Shown piece by piece: positions 17,941-31,771 of a DNA stretch of 64,000 bases. The notes beneath the pieces were generated by a model that was given only the letters and a program-made list of their open reading frames with translations, was not told the origin of the DNA and did not search any database. The translations under genes were made by a program, and so were the position numbers. Source of the DNA: Deltaproteobacteria bacterium (GTDB taxonomy: Bacteria > Desulfobacterota > Deferrimicrobia > Deferrimicrobiales > Deferrimicrobiaceae); the NCBI GenBank assembly GCA_021815305.1, contig JAKAHC010000005.1:124001-188000 (forward strand), read 5' to 3'. The first letter of the stretch is position 1. Every line of letters starts with the position of its first letter.

Positions 17941-18576
17941 TCAGTGCCTCGTCCGCCGTCGGTCCCCTCCCGCGACCTCCCGGCGGCGGAAGCAGCCGAC
18001 GAGGTGGTCGTTTACCATCCCGGTGGCCTGCATGAAGGCGTAGCAGATGGTGGGCCCGACGAACCGGAACCCCCGGCGTACGAGCGCCCGGCTCATCTCC
18101 AGGGATTCCCGGGTGGCGGAGGGAACGTCCCCCGGGGTTCGCCACCGGTTCCGGATCGGCTTTCCCCCGGTGAAACCCCACAGGAAAACCGAAAAGGAAC
18201 CGAATTCCTTCCGGACCGCGAGGAACGCTTTCGCGTTCCCGACCGCGGAAGCCACCTTGGCGCGGTTCCGCACGATTCTCCCGTCGGACAGGAGGCGCGC
18301 CACGTCGCGTTCCCCGTACCGCGCGATCCGCTCCGGATCGAAACCGTCGAAAGCCGCCCTGTAGCCTTCCCTCCTGCGGAGGATCGTGCGCCAGGACAAC
18401 CCCGCCTGGGCGCCTTCCAGGAGGAGGAACTCGAAGAGGAGCCGGTCGTCCTTAACGGGGACGCCCCATTCCTCGTCGTGGTATCTTGTCATCAGCGGGT
18501 CGTTCCCCTCCCCCCAGGGACAACGGGAAACTCCGTTTCGATTTTCCGCCGGAAATCCTCCTTTCCCGTTCCCCAT
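17941..18576 (-). CDS. tag: DNA-3-methyladenine glycosylase I
   Basis: The 211-residue enzyme excises 3-methyladenine from alkylated DNA. The Tag zinc ligands are visible: Cys in SRCPWG, His in RYHDEEWGVPV, and the C-terminal His and Cys in VNDHLVGC. Other landmarks are LEGAQAGLSWRTIL, the VGPTICYAFMQATG motif and a helix-hairpin-helix-like middle. The ATG at 18576 is chosen because it is the first start that keeps the N-terminal zinc Cys; it adds about 17 residues not seen in E. coli Tag. It is divergent from gltB across about 69 bases. Confidence 0.93.
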   Translation of the reverse strand: MGNGKGGFPAENRNGVSRCPWGEGNDPLMTRYHDEEWGVPVKDDRLLFEFLLLEGAQAGLSWRTILRRREGYRAAFDGFDPERIARYGERDVARLLSDGRIVRNRAKVASAVGNAKAFLAVRKEFGSFSVFLWGFTGGKPIRNRWRTPGDVPSATRESLEMSRALVRRGFRFVGPTICYAFMQATGMVNDHLVGCFRRREVAGGDRRRTRH

Positions 18577-18645
18577 AAGCTCTTTCCGGTGCCATAATAT
18601 AGGTTTCGGCCCGAATACAACAGCGTCCGCGAAGGAAGGAACGGC

Positions 18646-23230
<4,585 letters not shown>

Positions 23231-23238
<8 letters not shown>

Positions 23239-24661
23239 ACCCACCGGTTTCATGGAATACGACAGGGAAGATCCGCCGCACCGGGGGGTGCGGGAGCGGA
23301 TCCACGATTTCCACGAGATCGAGGACCTGCTTCCCGCGGACGGCATCAACCGCCAGGCCGCCCGCTGCATGGACTGCGGGATCCCGTTCTGCCATGCCTA
23401 CGGCTGCCCCGTGAAGAACCGGATCCCCGATTGGAACGACATGGTCCACAGGAGGAACTGGCGGAAAGCGCTCGATCTCCTCCACTCCACCTGCAACCTC
23501 CCGGAGATCACGGGGCGCGTCTGCCCCGCACCGTGCGAGTCCGCCTGCACGCTCGCGATCAACCTGCCGCCGGTCACCATCCGCCACATCGAGCTGCAGA
23601 TCGTCGAGCACGGATGGCGCGAGGGGTGGATCCAGCCCGAACCGGCGGAGCACAAGAGCGGCAAGAGGGTCGCCGTCGTGGGTTCGGGGCCCTCGGGCCT
23701 GCCCGCCGCGCAGCAGCTGGCGCGCCGGGGCCACGAGGTCGTGGTCTTCGAGAAGGCGGACCGGGTCGGGGGGCTTCTGCGCTACGGCATCCCCGACTTC
23801 AAGCTCGAGAAGTGGGTCATCGACCGCCGTCTCGAGCAGTTGAAGGCGGAAGGGGTGATGTTCGAGACGGGGGTGAACGCGGGGGTGGACGTGTCGGCGG
23901 GGTACCTGCAGCGGACCTTCGACGCCATCGTTCTCGCGGCCGGCGCGACCGTGCCCCGCGACCTCCCCGCGCCGGGGAGGGAGCTTTCGGGAATCCACTT
24001 CGCGATGGAGTTCCTCACCCAGCAGAACAAGCTCAACGCCGGCGACCCGCCCCCCCCCGGAGACCGCATCTCCGCGGAAGGCAAGCACGTCGTCGTCATC
24101 GGCGGGGGGGACACCGGGTCGGACTGCATCGGCACCAGCCGCCGCCAGGGGGCGTCCTCGATCACGCAGATCGAGCTCCTGCCCAAGCCGCCGGAGGATC
24201 GCGTCCCGACGAACCCGTGGCCCACGTGGCCGGTCATCCTGCGGACCTCGAGCTCGCAGGAGGAGGGGTGCGACAGGATGTGGAGCATCCAGACAAAGCG
24301 GTTCGTCGGAGAGGAGGGGCAGGTCCGCAGGCTCTTGTGCGTCAAGCTCGATTGGACGGAGCCCGACGCGGCGGGGCGCCGAACCTTCCGCGAGATCCCC
24401 GGATCCGAGTTCGAGATCAAGGCGGACCTGGTGCTCCTGGCGATGGGGTTCGTCCACGTGGAACACGGTCCCCTGACCCGGGACCTCGGCGTCTTCACGG
24501 ACCCTCGGGGGAATCTCGTGACCGACAGGAACCTCATGACGAACATCTCCGGGGTGTTCGGCGCCGGGGATACCGTGATGGGCGCATCCCTCGTCGTGCG
24601 CGCGATCGACCTGGGGCGGCGGGCCGCGGAAGGAGTGGACCGCTACCTCACGGCACGGTAA
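23231..24661 (+). CDS. gltD: Glutamate synthase small subunit
   Basis: The 476-residue NADPH-dependent electron-donating subunit starts with GTG 23231 within the end of gltB. The N-terminal iron-sulfur domain has CMDCGIPFCHAYGCPVKNR and GRVCPAPCESACTLAIN. Two nucleotide-binding motifs follow: VAVVGSGPSGLPAA (FAD) and VVVIGGGDTGSDC (NADPH). The C-terminal GVFGAGDTVMGASLVVRAI motif is typical of the family. It carries electrons from NADPH to GltB. The gene converges on a histidine kinase 24 bases beyond its stop. Confidence 0.97.
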
Positions 24662-24685
24662 CCCGCAAAAAAAGGGCCGGGGGGC

Positions 24686-26314
24686 TCACGACGCTCGGGG
24701 CGCATCCAGCACCTCCCGGACCTTGCGCGTCACCGTTTCGGAGGTGAACGGCTTCTGGAGGAAACCGGCGTGCAGGCCGACGACGCCGTGTCGTATGACG
24801 GTGTGCTCGGCGTACCCGGACATGAACAGCACCCGCATCTCCGGCCGCAGCACCGCGGCGCGTTCGGCCAGGTCGGCTCCCCCCATCACCGGCATCACTA
24901 CGTCGCTCACCATGAGGTGGATGGGCCAGGGGTGGGACGAAAGGATCGCAAGCCCTTCCTCCCCGTTCGCCGCGGAGAGCACAGTATAGCCCCTGCCCGT
25001 CAGCACCTCCCGGACAAGGTCGAGGACGACCGGTTCGTCCTCGACGACGAGGACGGTTTCGGTTCCGTCGAGCCGCTCCACGGCGGCAGGCGCGGGGCCG
25101 GCGGCTTTCGCCTCCACGCGCGGGAGGTAGACGCGGAACGTCGTACCCTTCCCCTGCTCGCCGGACGCCCAGATGTACCCCTCGCTCTGCTTGACGATCC
25201 CGTAGACCGAGGAGAGGCCCAGGCCGTTCCCCGTCAGCATGTCGCCGGAGAACGGCTCGAAAAGGTGCGCCTGCTCCTCGGCGCTGATGCCCGGGCCGGT
25301 ATCGGAGACCGCAAACATCACGTACGGTCCCGGGAGGACGAAGGGGTGGCTTCGGGAATACGTCTCGTCCAGGTCGACGTTCGCCGTTTCGATGGAGACC
25401 TTCCCTCCCCCGCGCATCGCGCCGGCGGCGCGCAGCACGAGGGTGACGACCACCTGCTCGAGCTGCGCCGGATCGGCCTTCACCCTTCCCAGCCCCTCGG
25501 TGCGCGCGATCGACAGCTCGATCCGGTCCCCGAGGGCCTTCCGCAGGGCGGGCTCCATCCCTTCCAGGGCGTCGTTCATCTCAATCTCCTTCGGATGGAG
25601 CACCTGTTGCCGGCTGAACGCCAGGAGCTGGCGCGTGAGCGTCGCGGCGCGCACCCCCGCCCGCTTGATTTCCTCGGCGTGGCGCAGCGAAGGGCTCCCG
25701 GGGGAGAGATGCAGGGAGAGCAGGTCCGCATATCCGATGACCGCGGTGAGGAGGTTGTTGAAGTCGTGGGCCACGCCGCCGGCGAGCCTTGCCACCGCCT
25801 CCATCCGGTAGGCGCGCCGCTCCCGTTCCTCTCTTCCGCGCTGCTCGGTCACGTCCCGCATCACGGCGATGTGCCGGACCACGCGGCCTTCCCCGTCGCG
25901 GACGGGGGAGATCGTCGCATCTTCCTCGAAGAGGGTGCCGTCTTTCCGACGGTTGAGGAACACCCCCCGCCACGCCTCCCCGCGGGCGAGCGTTTCCCGC
26001 AGGACCCGGTAGAACGCTTCCTCCTGCCGGCCGCTGTTGAGGACCCTCGGGTTCCTCCCGAGGATTTCCCCGCGCCGGTATCCCGTGGCCCGCTCGAACG
26101 CGGCGTTCACGAACCGTATCGACCCTTCCGCGTCGGTGATGACGACGGTGTCCTCGGCCTGCTCCAAAGCCGACGCCAGGCCCGCCTCGTGCTCCCGGCG
26201 GCCTTCCGGCGCGGCGTGACGGGACCTCGCCGCGGGACCGAACGGCCAGAGGAGGCCGATGGCGACGCCGGCGCCCAGGCCGGCGAGGAGGCACAGGATC
26301 ACCGTGAGGATCAT
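24686..26314 (-). CDS. Hybrid PAS histidine kinase with degenerate N-box
   Basis: The 542-residue protein has an N-terminal membrane helix (MILTVILCLLAGLGAGVAIG), a PAS domain (about residues 55-165), HisKA with the H-box [11 protein letters not shown], HATPase_c and a C-terminal receiver with VEDE, SDVVMP and QKPF. In the ATP domain the usual NARDAM reads RAAGAM, so the Mg-chelating Asn is Arg; the earlier Asn is Thr. The D-box DTGPGIS and the GNGLGLSS box remain. Autophosphorylation is therefore doubtful while the receiver is intact. ATG 26314 overlaps the DinB-like gene's stop, so both are coupled. Confidence 0.85.
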   Translation of the reverse strand: MILTVILCLLAGLGAGVAIGLLWPFGPAARSRHAAPEGRREHEAGLASALEQAEDTVVITDAEGSIRFVNAAFERATGYRRGEILGRNPRVLNSGRQEEAFYRVLRETLARGEAWRGVFLNRRKDGTLFEEDATISPVRDGEGRVVRHIAVMRDVTEQRGREERERRAYRMEAVARLAGGVAHDFNNLLTAVIGYADLLSLHLSPGSPSLRHAEEIKRAGVRAATLTRQLLAFSRQQVLHPKEIEMNDALEGMEPALRKALGDRIELSIARTEGLGRVKADPAQLEQVVVTLVLRAAGAMRGGGKVSIETANVDLDETYSRSHPFVLPGPYVMFAVSDTGPGISAEEQAHLFEPFSGDMLTGNGLGLSSVYGIVKQSEGYIWASGEQGKGTTFRVYLPRVEAKAAGPAPAAVERLDGTETVLVVEDEPVVLDLVREVLTGRGYTVLSAANGEEGLAILSSHPWPIHLMVSDVVMPVMGGADLAERAAVLRPEMRVLFMSGYAEHTVIRHGVVGLHAGFLQKPFTSETVTRKVREVLDAPRAS

Positions 26315-26856
26315 CCGGCGGACCGCCCCCGGCGGCGGGAAAGCAGAGAGCGGAGTTGCGCCAGGTGCTCCCTTTCGTGGGCCAGGACGATCACCGCCGG
26401 CCACTCGTAAAGGTTCAGGGGGCCCAACGCGGGAGAGGGGAACGTCGCCGCCCGGGGATCCACGCCGGCCAGCATCGCAAACGTCTCCGTCGTCCTCTCA
26501 CGGACCTCCCGTGCCTGCCGCAGCAGTTCCTCCCTCCCGGGGGGCGTCGTACCCGGGAGCACCGATTCCGGCGCCTTCCGGGGGCCGTCCGGTTCCGGGA
26601 ACTCCCTTGCCGCCAGTTCCGAGTCGTCCGCCGGGTAGGGCGGCATGCCCTCACCGGCCGTCCTGATCGCCTTCCGGATCACCTTGCTCGTTCCCGTCTC
26701 CGCCAACAGGAGGTGCGAAAGGATCTGCGCCGGGGACCACTCCTCGCCCTCCCCGCGGGAATACTCCTCTTCGGAGAGCCCGGACACGGTCGCGAGGGTC
26801 TCCCCGCGAACCCGCTCCATTTCCGAAAACAGCAACGCAAGCTTCGGCGGCAACAT
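26311..26856 (-). CDS. DinB-family protein
   Basis: The 181-residue protein is a DinB/DUF664-type four-helix bundle. His residues expected to bind metal are visible: SPAQILSHLLLAE in the second helix and AHEREHLAQLRSLL at the C-terminus. ATG 26856 follows GAGGAGGAAA. Many family members are thiol-dependent transferases or stress proteins; the activity here is unknown. The stop codon overlaps the start of the hybrid kinase (ATGA), so the two are translated together. About 165 bases upstream separate it from the next kinase and hold nothing I recognise. Confidence 0.82.
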   Translation of the reverse strand: MLPPKLALLFSEMERVRGETLATVSGLSEEEYSRGEGEEWSPAQILSHLLLAETGTSKVIRKAIRTAGEGMPPYPADDSELAAREFPEPDGPRKAPESVLPGTTPPGREELLRQAREVRERTTETFAMLAGVDPRAATFPSPALGPLNLYEWPAVIVLAHEREHLAQLRSLLSRRRGRSAG

Positions 26857-27021
26857 GTTTCCTCCTCGACGGGCCGCAGTGGATATGGATGCTCCCGCGC
26901 AGGCGTCGTTTCCGGCAAGGCATGCGCGCCGGCGATCTCCCTCCCTCCCGGCGCAACGCGGGGAAACCGTGCGAACGGCCCGTTTCCCCCTCCCCCTTTT
27001 CGGACAAGGCACCCGGATTCC

Positions 27022-29670
27022 TCAGGAATCCTGGACCAGGGGCAGGCAGATCATGAATTTCGCGCCCTTGCCGGGGGCGCTGTCGACAAAGACATATCCC
27101 CCGCTCTGCCGGATGAACCCGTACGAGGAGGAAAGGGAAAGCCCCTCCCCCTCGGCGAGCCCTTTCCGGGTGAAGAACGGCTCGAAGATGTGCTCCTGCG
27201 TTTCCAGGTCCATCCCGACGCCGGTGTCCGCGATCGACAACATCGCGTAGTCCCCCCGCGGAATCGGAGGGCCTTCCTCCGTCGAGGGGTCGGAACGATC
27301 CGCACGAACGACGAGGGTTCCCCCGTCGGGCATGGCTTCGCGGCCATTCTCGACCATCTGGAGCACCGTGGTCCGAAGCAGGGACGGGTCGATGAGCACG
27401 ATACCCGCGTCGGCGGCGGGGAGGACCGACACTCCCACCCAGGGACCCGCCGTGAGGCGGATCTCGGCTTCGATTTCCTTGAGGAAGGCGCCAAGGTCGA
27501 CGGACTCGGGCCGCAGCATCTGACGGCGGCCGTACGAGAGAAGTTTTCCGGTAAGCGCGGCGGCCCGTTCCCCCGCCTTACGGATCTCCTCCACCTCCCG
27601 GCGCCACGGGTTCCTCTGCTCCATCCGGTCGATGAGGAGGGTGGCATATCCCGCCACGACCGTCATCAGGTTGTTGAGGTGATGGGCGACTCCCCCCGCC
27701 AACCGTCCCACCGCCTCGAATTTCTGGGCCTGCCGCAGCTCCTCCTCCGAGCGCCTGCGCCCGGAGATGTCCATGGTGGCTCCGCGGACGCCCGTGATGC
27801 TGCCGTTTCGCCGGATCGGCGACGCGTGGACCTCGACGAGATACGTCGAACCGTCCTTCCTGTGCGCCGTCAATTCCATTCCCGCGATCGTCTCGCCCGC
27901 GAGCACCTTGCCGAGGGCCTCCCGGGTTTTCCCGTGATCTTCCGGACGCACCAGCTGAAACGCATCCGTCCCCCGCTCGAAATCGTGCGGATCATATCCG
28001 GACACTTCCATGAACTTGCGGTTCACGTACGTGAACACGCCGTGCGCATCGGTCTCGAACACGTTCAGCGGCAGCAGGTCCGCGAGCGAACGGAACCGGT
28101 CCTCGCTCTCGCGGAGGGCTTTCTCGGCGGCCTTGTGTCCGGAGATGTCCATCGCGATCCCGCGCACCCCCGTGATTCTCCCGTTCTTCTCGATGGGGGA
28201 AGCGGACGCAAGGACCGGGAAATGCGTCCCGTCCTTCCGGATCGCGACGTACTCCCTGCCCGACAGGGTCTCTCCGCCGAGGACCCGCCGGAATTCCTCC
28301 GACGCCTGTTCCCGGCACGCCGGCTCCACCACCTGGAGCAGCGTCAATCCCTCCGCGAAATCCTCCCGGCCGTACTGGAAGGTTTCCCATGCGACCCGGT
28401 TCGCATAGATGATTTTTCCCCTGTCGTCCACCTCGAAGACGATCTGCGGCAACCGGTCCGCGAGGGACCGGAACCGCAGTTCGCTCTCCCGGAGGGAATC
28501 TTCCGCCGCCTTCCGCTCGGTGATGTCGGTGAGCACCGTCAGCAGGCACGCTTTTCCGCCGATCCGGATCTGCTCCGCAGAGAAAAGCACCGGGACGGGA
28601 CGCAGGTCGCGGCGGAACAGTTGCAGTTCGAGGTTTCCGATCCTCCCGTCCCTGCGGACGGTTTGCGCCATCCACTCCCGCGTCCCGCCGGAACCCCAGA
28701 AGGGGAACTCCGTGGAGGCATGCCCGAGGAGCTCTTCGCGGCGATAACCGGTTAATGCCTCGAATGCCGCGTTCACCTCGATGAAGCGTCCTTCCGACAA
28801 CGTCGTCAGCACCATGCTGTTCGGCGATATCCGGAACGCCCGGTTGAATTTCTCCTCGCTCTCGCGGATCTCCGCGGCTTTTTCCTTCACCATCTCTTCG
28901 AAGCGGTCGCGAGCTGCGGCAATCGCCTCTTCCGAGCGTTTCCGCCCGGCAACGTCGACGCCGATTCCGATGCGGGAGCCGTCCGGCAGGTGCGCATTGG
29001 CCCAGGTGCTCTCGATGAACCTGCCGTCCCGGGAGCGGACCTTGAAATCCTTCCACCCGGGGGACTCGCCCGCCATGTGCATCCACGCTTCCTTCCGGTA
29101 TGCGGGATCCGGGTAGCATTCGGCCATCAGGTCGATTTTCCGCGCCTCCTCGAGGGTCCATCCGAGAATTCGCGTGAACTCCCCGTTGACCAGGATCACC
29201 CGCCCGGTACCGTCGTGGAAGGAAAGCATGACGGGGAGGTTGTCGATGACCGACTGCAGGATTTCCGGCCGGCGCAACGGCTCCCGTTCCCGGGGCTCCG
29301 TTTCCCGGACGACGGACACGATGCAGTCCCTTCCGCCGATCCGGCTGCGCGTGAGGGTCATTTCGACGGGGATGATGCGGCCGTCCGAGGCACGGCTCCG
29401 CCAATCGATTACGAGGGGGGATTTCTCCGCGACCCCGCGGACGATCTTCCGCGCGATCTCCCCGGGATCCTCCCCCTCGGCGCACAGGTCCCCGGCCTTC
29501 TTCCGGAGGAACTCTTCCCTTTCGTACCCGTACAACTCTCCGGCACGCCGGTTTGCGTCGAGGATCGCGCCGGTTTCCGGCTCCAGCAGGAGGAGGGGGT
29601 CGCCGACCGCTTCGAAGATCCCGCGGAAATCGCCGGACAGGAGGCCCAGGGAGGGTTGCGATTCCCGCAC
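27022..29670 (-). CDS. Multi-PAS histidine kinase, soluble, with altered H and G2 boxes
   Basis: The 882-residue protein has five PAS/PAC units (roughly residues 10-125, 140-250, 280-395, 400-520, 525-640), a short coiled coil between PAS2 and PAS3, then HisKA and HATPase_c. There is no membrane segment and no receiver. The H-box is GGVAHHLNNLM: the catalytic acidic residue beside the phospho-His is His. The N-box keeps one Asn (VENGREAM), while the G2 loop GTGLGL reads GEGLSL. Activity may be weak. The GTG start follows ACGGGAG. It lies 14 bases after the Fur-family gene, likely cotranscribed, and redox or oxygen sensing is plausible but unproven. Confidence 0.85.
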   Translation of the reverse strand: MRESQPSLGLLSGDFRGIFEAVGDPLLLLEPETGAILDANRRAGELYGYEREEFLRKKAGDLCAEGEDPGEIARKIVRGVAEKSPLVIDWRSRASDGRIIPVEMTLTRSRIGGRDCIVSVVRETEPREREPLRRPEILQSVIDNLPVMLSFHDGTGRVILVNGEFTRILGWTLEEARKIDLMAECYPDPAYRKEAWMHMAGESPGWKDFKVRSRDGRFIESTWANAHLPDGSRIGIGVDVAGRKRSEEAIAAARDRFEEMVKEKAAEIRESEEKFNRAFRISPNSMVLTTLSEGRFIEVNAAFEALTGYRREELLGHASTEFPFWGSGGTREWMAQTVRRDGRIGNLELQLFRRDLRPVPVLFSAEQIRIGGKACLLTVLTDITERKAAEDSLRESELRFRSLADRLPQIVFEVDDRGKIIYANRVAWETFQYGREDFAEGLTLLQVVEPACREQASEEFRRVLGGETLSGREYVAIRKDGTHFPVLASASPIEKNGRITGVRGIAMDISGHKAAEKALRESEDRFRSLADLLPLNVFETDAHGVFTYVNRKFMEVSGYDPHDFERGTDAFQLVRPEDHGKTREALGKVLAGETIAGMELTAHRKDGSTYLVEVHASPIRRNGSITGVRGATMDISGRRRSEEELRQAQKFEAVGRLAGGVAHHLNNLMTVVAGYATLLIDRMEQRNPWRREVEEIRKAGERAAALTGKLLSYGRRQMLRPESVDLGAFLKEIEAEIRLTAGPWVGVSVLPAADAGIVLIDPSLLRTTVLQMVENGREAMPDGGTLVVRADRSDPSTEEGPPIPRGDYAMLSIADTGVGMDLETQEHIFEPFFTRKGLAEGEGLSLSSSYGFIRQSGGYVFVDSAPGKGAKFMICLPLVQDS

Positions 29671-29684
29671 CGTGCGGTCTCCCG

Positions 29685-30074
29685 TTACGTATCGGCGCAG
29701 CCGGGGCAGTCACCCATGACGTGCAGGTCGAGGGACGAAACGGAGGCGATCGGCCCCGCTTCCGGCCATCGAATCCCGGCCACCGCTTCCGGCAGCGGGA
29801 TGTCCCGGACGATGTGGCAACGCCGGCAGTGGAAGTGCGCATGGGGGTCGCGCGTCGCCTCGAACCGGGTGCACCCCGCGTCGCTGCTGCGGATTTCCCG
29901 GGCCAGTCCCTGTTCCCGCAGGAAATTGAGGTTCCGGTAGACGGTGCCGAGGCTGATGCTGGGGAGGATCTTCCGCGCCTCCAGGCAAACCTCCTCCGCG
30001 GTGAGATGGACGGCCCCCGCCGTAAGGATCCCCAGGATGACGCCTCGCTGGCGGGTGTTGCGGGATTTCTTCAC
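29685..30074 (-). CDS. Fur-family transcriptional regulator (PerR-like)
   Basis: The 129-residue protein has the Fur winged helix (RQRGVILGILTAGAVHLTAEEV, SISLGTVYRNLNFLREQGL) and a C-terminal dimer domain with HAHFHCRRCHIVRDI and CPGC, giving the two CxxC pairs that bind structural zinc. GTG 30074 is chosen because AAAGGAG is seven bases before it; a start 20 codons earlier is possible. Short length and the CxxC pairs favour PerR over Fur. It precedes the multi-PAS kinase and is divergent from the dtd remnant. I saw no clear Fur/PerR box upstream. Confidence 0.88.
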   Translation of the reverse strand: MKKSRNTRQRGVILGILTAGAVHLTAEEVCLEARKILPSISLGTVYRNLNFLREQGLAREIRSSDAGCTRFEATRDPHAHFHCRRCHIVRDIPLPEAVAGIRWPEAGPIASVSSLDLHVMGDCPGCADT

Positions 30075-30210
30075 GGATCGCTCCTTTCCATGCGACGCAG
30101 GGAGAACCAGGGTGACGGGCGAGTTTTCCCCCATGAACCTGCGATGGCCTTCCGTTCCTTTCTATCGGAATTTCGTGCGCCGTTCTTTAGAGGGAACGTA
30201 GAATGGGGAG

Positions 30211-30525
30211 ATGAGAGCGGTGGTCCAGCGTGTCGCGCGGGCGTCGGTATCCGCAGGCGGCGAAATCGTCGGAAGCGTCGGTCCGGGGCTGCTCGTGCTG
30301 CTGGGGGTCGGCCGCGGGGACGACGAGGAGGCGGGGCGATGGCTGTGCGACAAGATCCTGCGACTCAGGGTGTTCGAGGATGAGACCGGCCGGAGGCTCC
30401 ATGGTTCCTCCCGGCGCGGGGGAAAGGAACGGTTGACGGCCCGGGGGGGTGCAGGTATGTATGGAGGGTCCGGCGCCGCGGCCGGACAGCACTCCACCCA
30501 TGGAGGGAGACGATGCGCAAGGTAG
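30211..30525 (+). pseudogene. dtd: Truncated D-aminoacyl-tRNA deacylase (dtd)
   Basis: The first 62 or so residues match Dtd well: RAVVQRVARASVSAGGEIVG, GPGLLVLLGVGRGDDEE, LCDKILRLRVFEDETGR. After about position 30400 the similarity stops and the frame runs on through low-complexity Gly/Arg codons to 30525. The catalytic region with the SQFTL Thr and the C-terminal GPVT motif are absent in all three frames. Normal length is about 145. The start and its GGGGAG site are intact. The break lies just before the promoter of the next gene, so a deletion or insertion event replaced the 3' part. The fragment cannot be an active deacylase. Confidence 0.8.
30433..30461 (+). promoter_or_regulatory. Promoter of the outer-membrane MetA-type gene
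   Basis: TTGACG (30433-30438), 17-base spacer, TATGTA (30456-30461), 51 bases before the start codon at 30513; GGAGGGAGACG is the ribosome site. It lies inside the lost part of dtd, which suggests the promoter arrived with or after the truncation. Confidence 0.6.
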
Positions 30526-31451
30526 TCGTGTCACTGCTTCTGGCCGCGCTGGCGACCGGTGTTGCCGGTTCGTCCGCGCTCGCGTTCAACCAGCCGCCCT
30601 TGAACCTCGGGCTTACCGACATCCTCGACGGAGCGCTGCCGGGACCGGGGACCTACTTCACCGAATACGTCCAGGCGTACCAGTCGAACGACTTCAGGGA
30701 CAAGGACGGAAACGGCATCCCCGGCGACCCCAACGTCGCGAACGTCCTGGCGATGAACCAGTTCGTCCACGTCTACAAGCACCGGCTGCTGGGGGCCAGC
30801 ATCGGCGCCGATGTGCTCCTTCCCGTGGTCGCGATCAGCGGTTCGGGCACCTTCGGCTCCCCCGGACCCGGCGTGTCCACCAATCCCGCGGTGTTCGGCG
30901 ACCTGGTCGTGGGCCCCTTCCTCCAGTGGTTCGACACGAAGCTGCTCGGCCGCCCGTTCCTGCAGCGGATCGAGCTGGACCTCACCATGCCCATCGGCCA
31001 ATACGACAACAAGTACCTGATCAATCCGGGGTCCAACCTCTGGACGATCGAGCCGTATTACGCCTTCACCTGGTTCCTCTCTCCGCAGTTCTCCACTTCG
31101 TGGAGGATCCACTACGCCTACAACACCAAGAACGACGACCCCTTCGTCGCCCTGGGGGCGAACGACCTCCAGCCCGGCCAGGCGTTCCATTTCAACTACT
31201 CGTTCGAATACGAGCTCTTCAAGAACTTCCGCGGCGCTGTGGCGGGATACTATCTGAAGCAGCTCACGAACGACAAGGTGAACGGCAATTCCGTGGCGGA
31301 TTCGAAGGAGCAGGTCCTCGGCATCGGACCCGCCGTGCACTGGATCTTCTCGCCGAACTTCTCGATGGGGCTCAAAACCGCATGGGAAACGTCGGTGGAG
31401 AACCGCCCCAAGGGGAACCGCACGACGCTGCGGATGACGTACAAGTTCTGA
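30513..31451 (+). CDS. Outer-membrane protein, phenol-degradation MetA-like family
   Basis: The 312-residue protein has a signal peptide (VVVSLLLAALATGVAGSSALA) and a beta-barrel body with the features of the Phenol_MetA_deg family: NVLAMNQFVHVYKHRLLGASIGADVLLPVV, the DLTMPIGQYD segment, WTIEPYYAFTWFLSP, and a C-terminal RMTYKF with terminal Phe, the usual outer-membrane insertion signal. Relatives sit in operons for aromatic compound use, but no such genes are nearby, so the solute is unknown. It has its own promoter at 30433 and is followed two bases later by the Smr gene. Confidence 0.82.
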   Translation: MRKVVVSLLLAALATGVAGSSALAFNQPPLNLGLTDILDGALPGPGTYFTEYVQAYQSNDFRDKDGNGIPGDPNVANVLAMNQFVHVYKHRLLGASIGADVLLPVVAISGSGTFGSPGPGVSTNPAVFGDLVVGPFLQWFDTKLLGRPFLQRIELDLTMPIGQYDNKYLINPGSNLWTIEPYYAFTWFLSPQFSTSWRIHYAYNTKNDDPFVALGANDLQPGQAFHFNYSFEYELFKNFRGAVAGYYLKQLTNDKVNGNSVADSKEQVLGIGPAVHWIFSPNFSMGLKTAWETSVENRPKGNRTTLRMTYKF

Positions 31452-31453
31452 CG

Positions 31454-31771
31454 ATGCCGACGGGCGAGGGAGAGATCGACCTGCACGGGCTGACCGTCGC
31501 AGAGGGCCTCGTCCGGCTGGTCGCGCACTGCAACGCGCGGGTTCGTGCCGGCGATGCCGGTCCGATCCGCGTCGTCCACGGGTACGGATCCTCGGGCCGC
31601 GGCGGGGACCTGCGCGCCGCGGTCCGGGAGTTCCTCGGCCGCCACGCCGGGCGGGTCGAGTTCGTCCCCGGGGAGAAATATTTCAACAATCCCGGAGTGA
31701 CGATCGTCTATCCGAAGCAGCCGCTGCCCGCCCCCGGGAACCCGTGGCACCGGGCGCGGAACCGTCAGTGA
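31454..31771 (+). CDS. Smr-domain protein
   Basis: The 105-residue protein is a stand-alone Smr domain: IDLHGLTVAEGLVRLVAHC at the start, then IRVVHGYGSSGRGGDLRAAVREFL, whose HGYG is the nuclease-type motif (HGxG), and a final NPGVTIVYPK strand. Such domains cleave branched or structured nucleic acids or bind RNA. ATG 31454 lies two bases after the upstream stop, without a strong ribosome site of its own, so it may be coupled. Its 3' end overlaps the convergent yeiH-like gene by seven bases. Confidence 0.83.
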   Translation: MPTGEGEIDLHGLTVAEGLVRLVAHCNARVRAGDAGPIRVVHGYGSSGRGGDLRAAVREFLGRHAGRVEFVPGEKYFNNPGVTIVYPKQPLPAPGNPWHRARNRQ

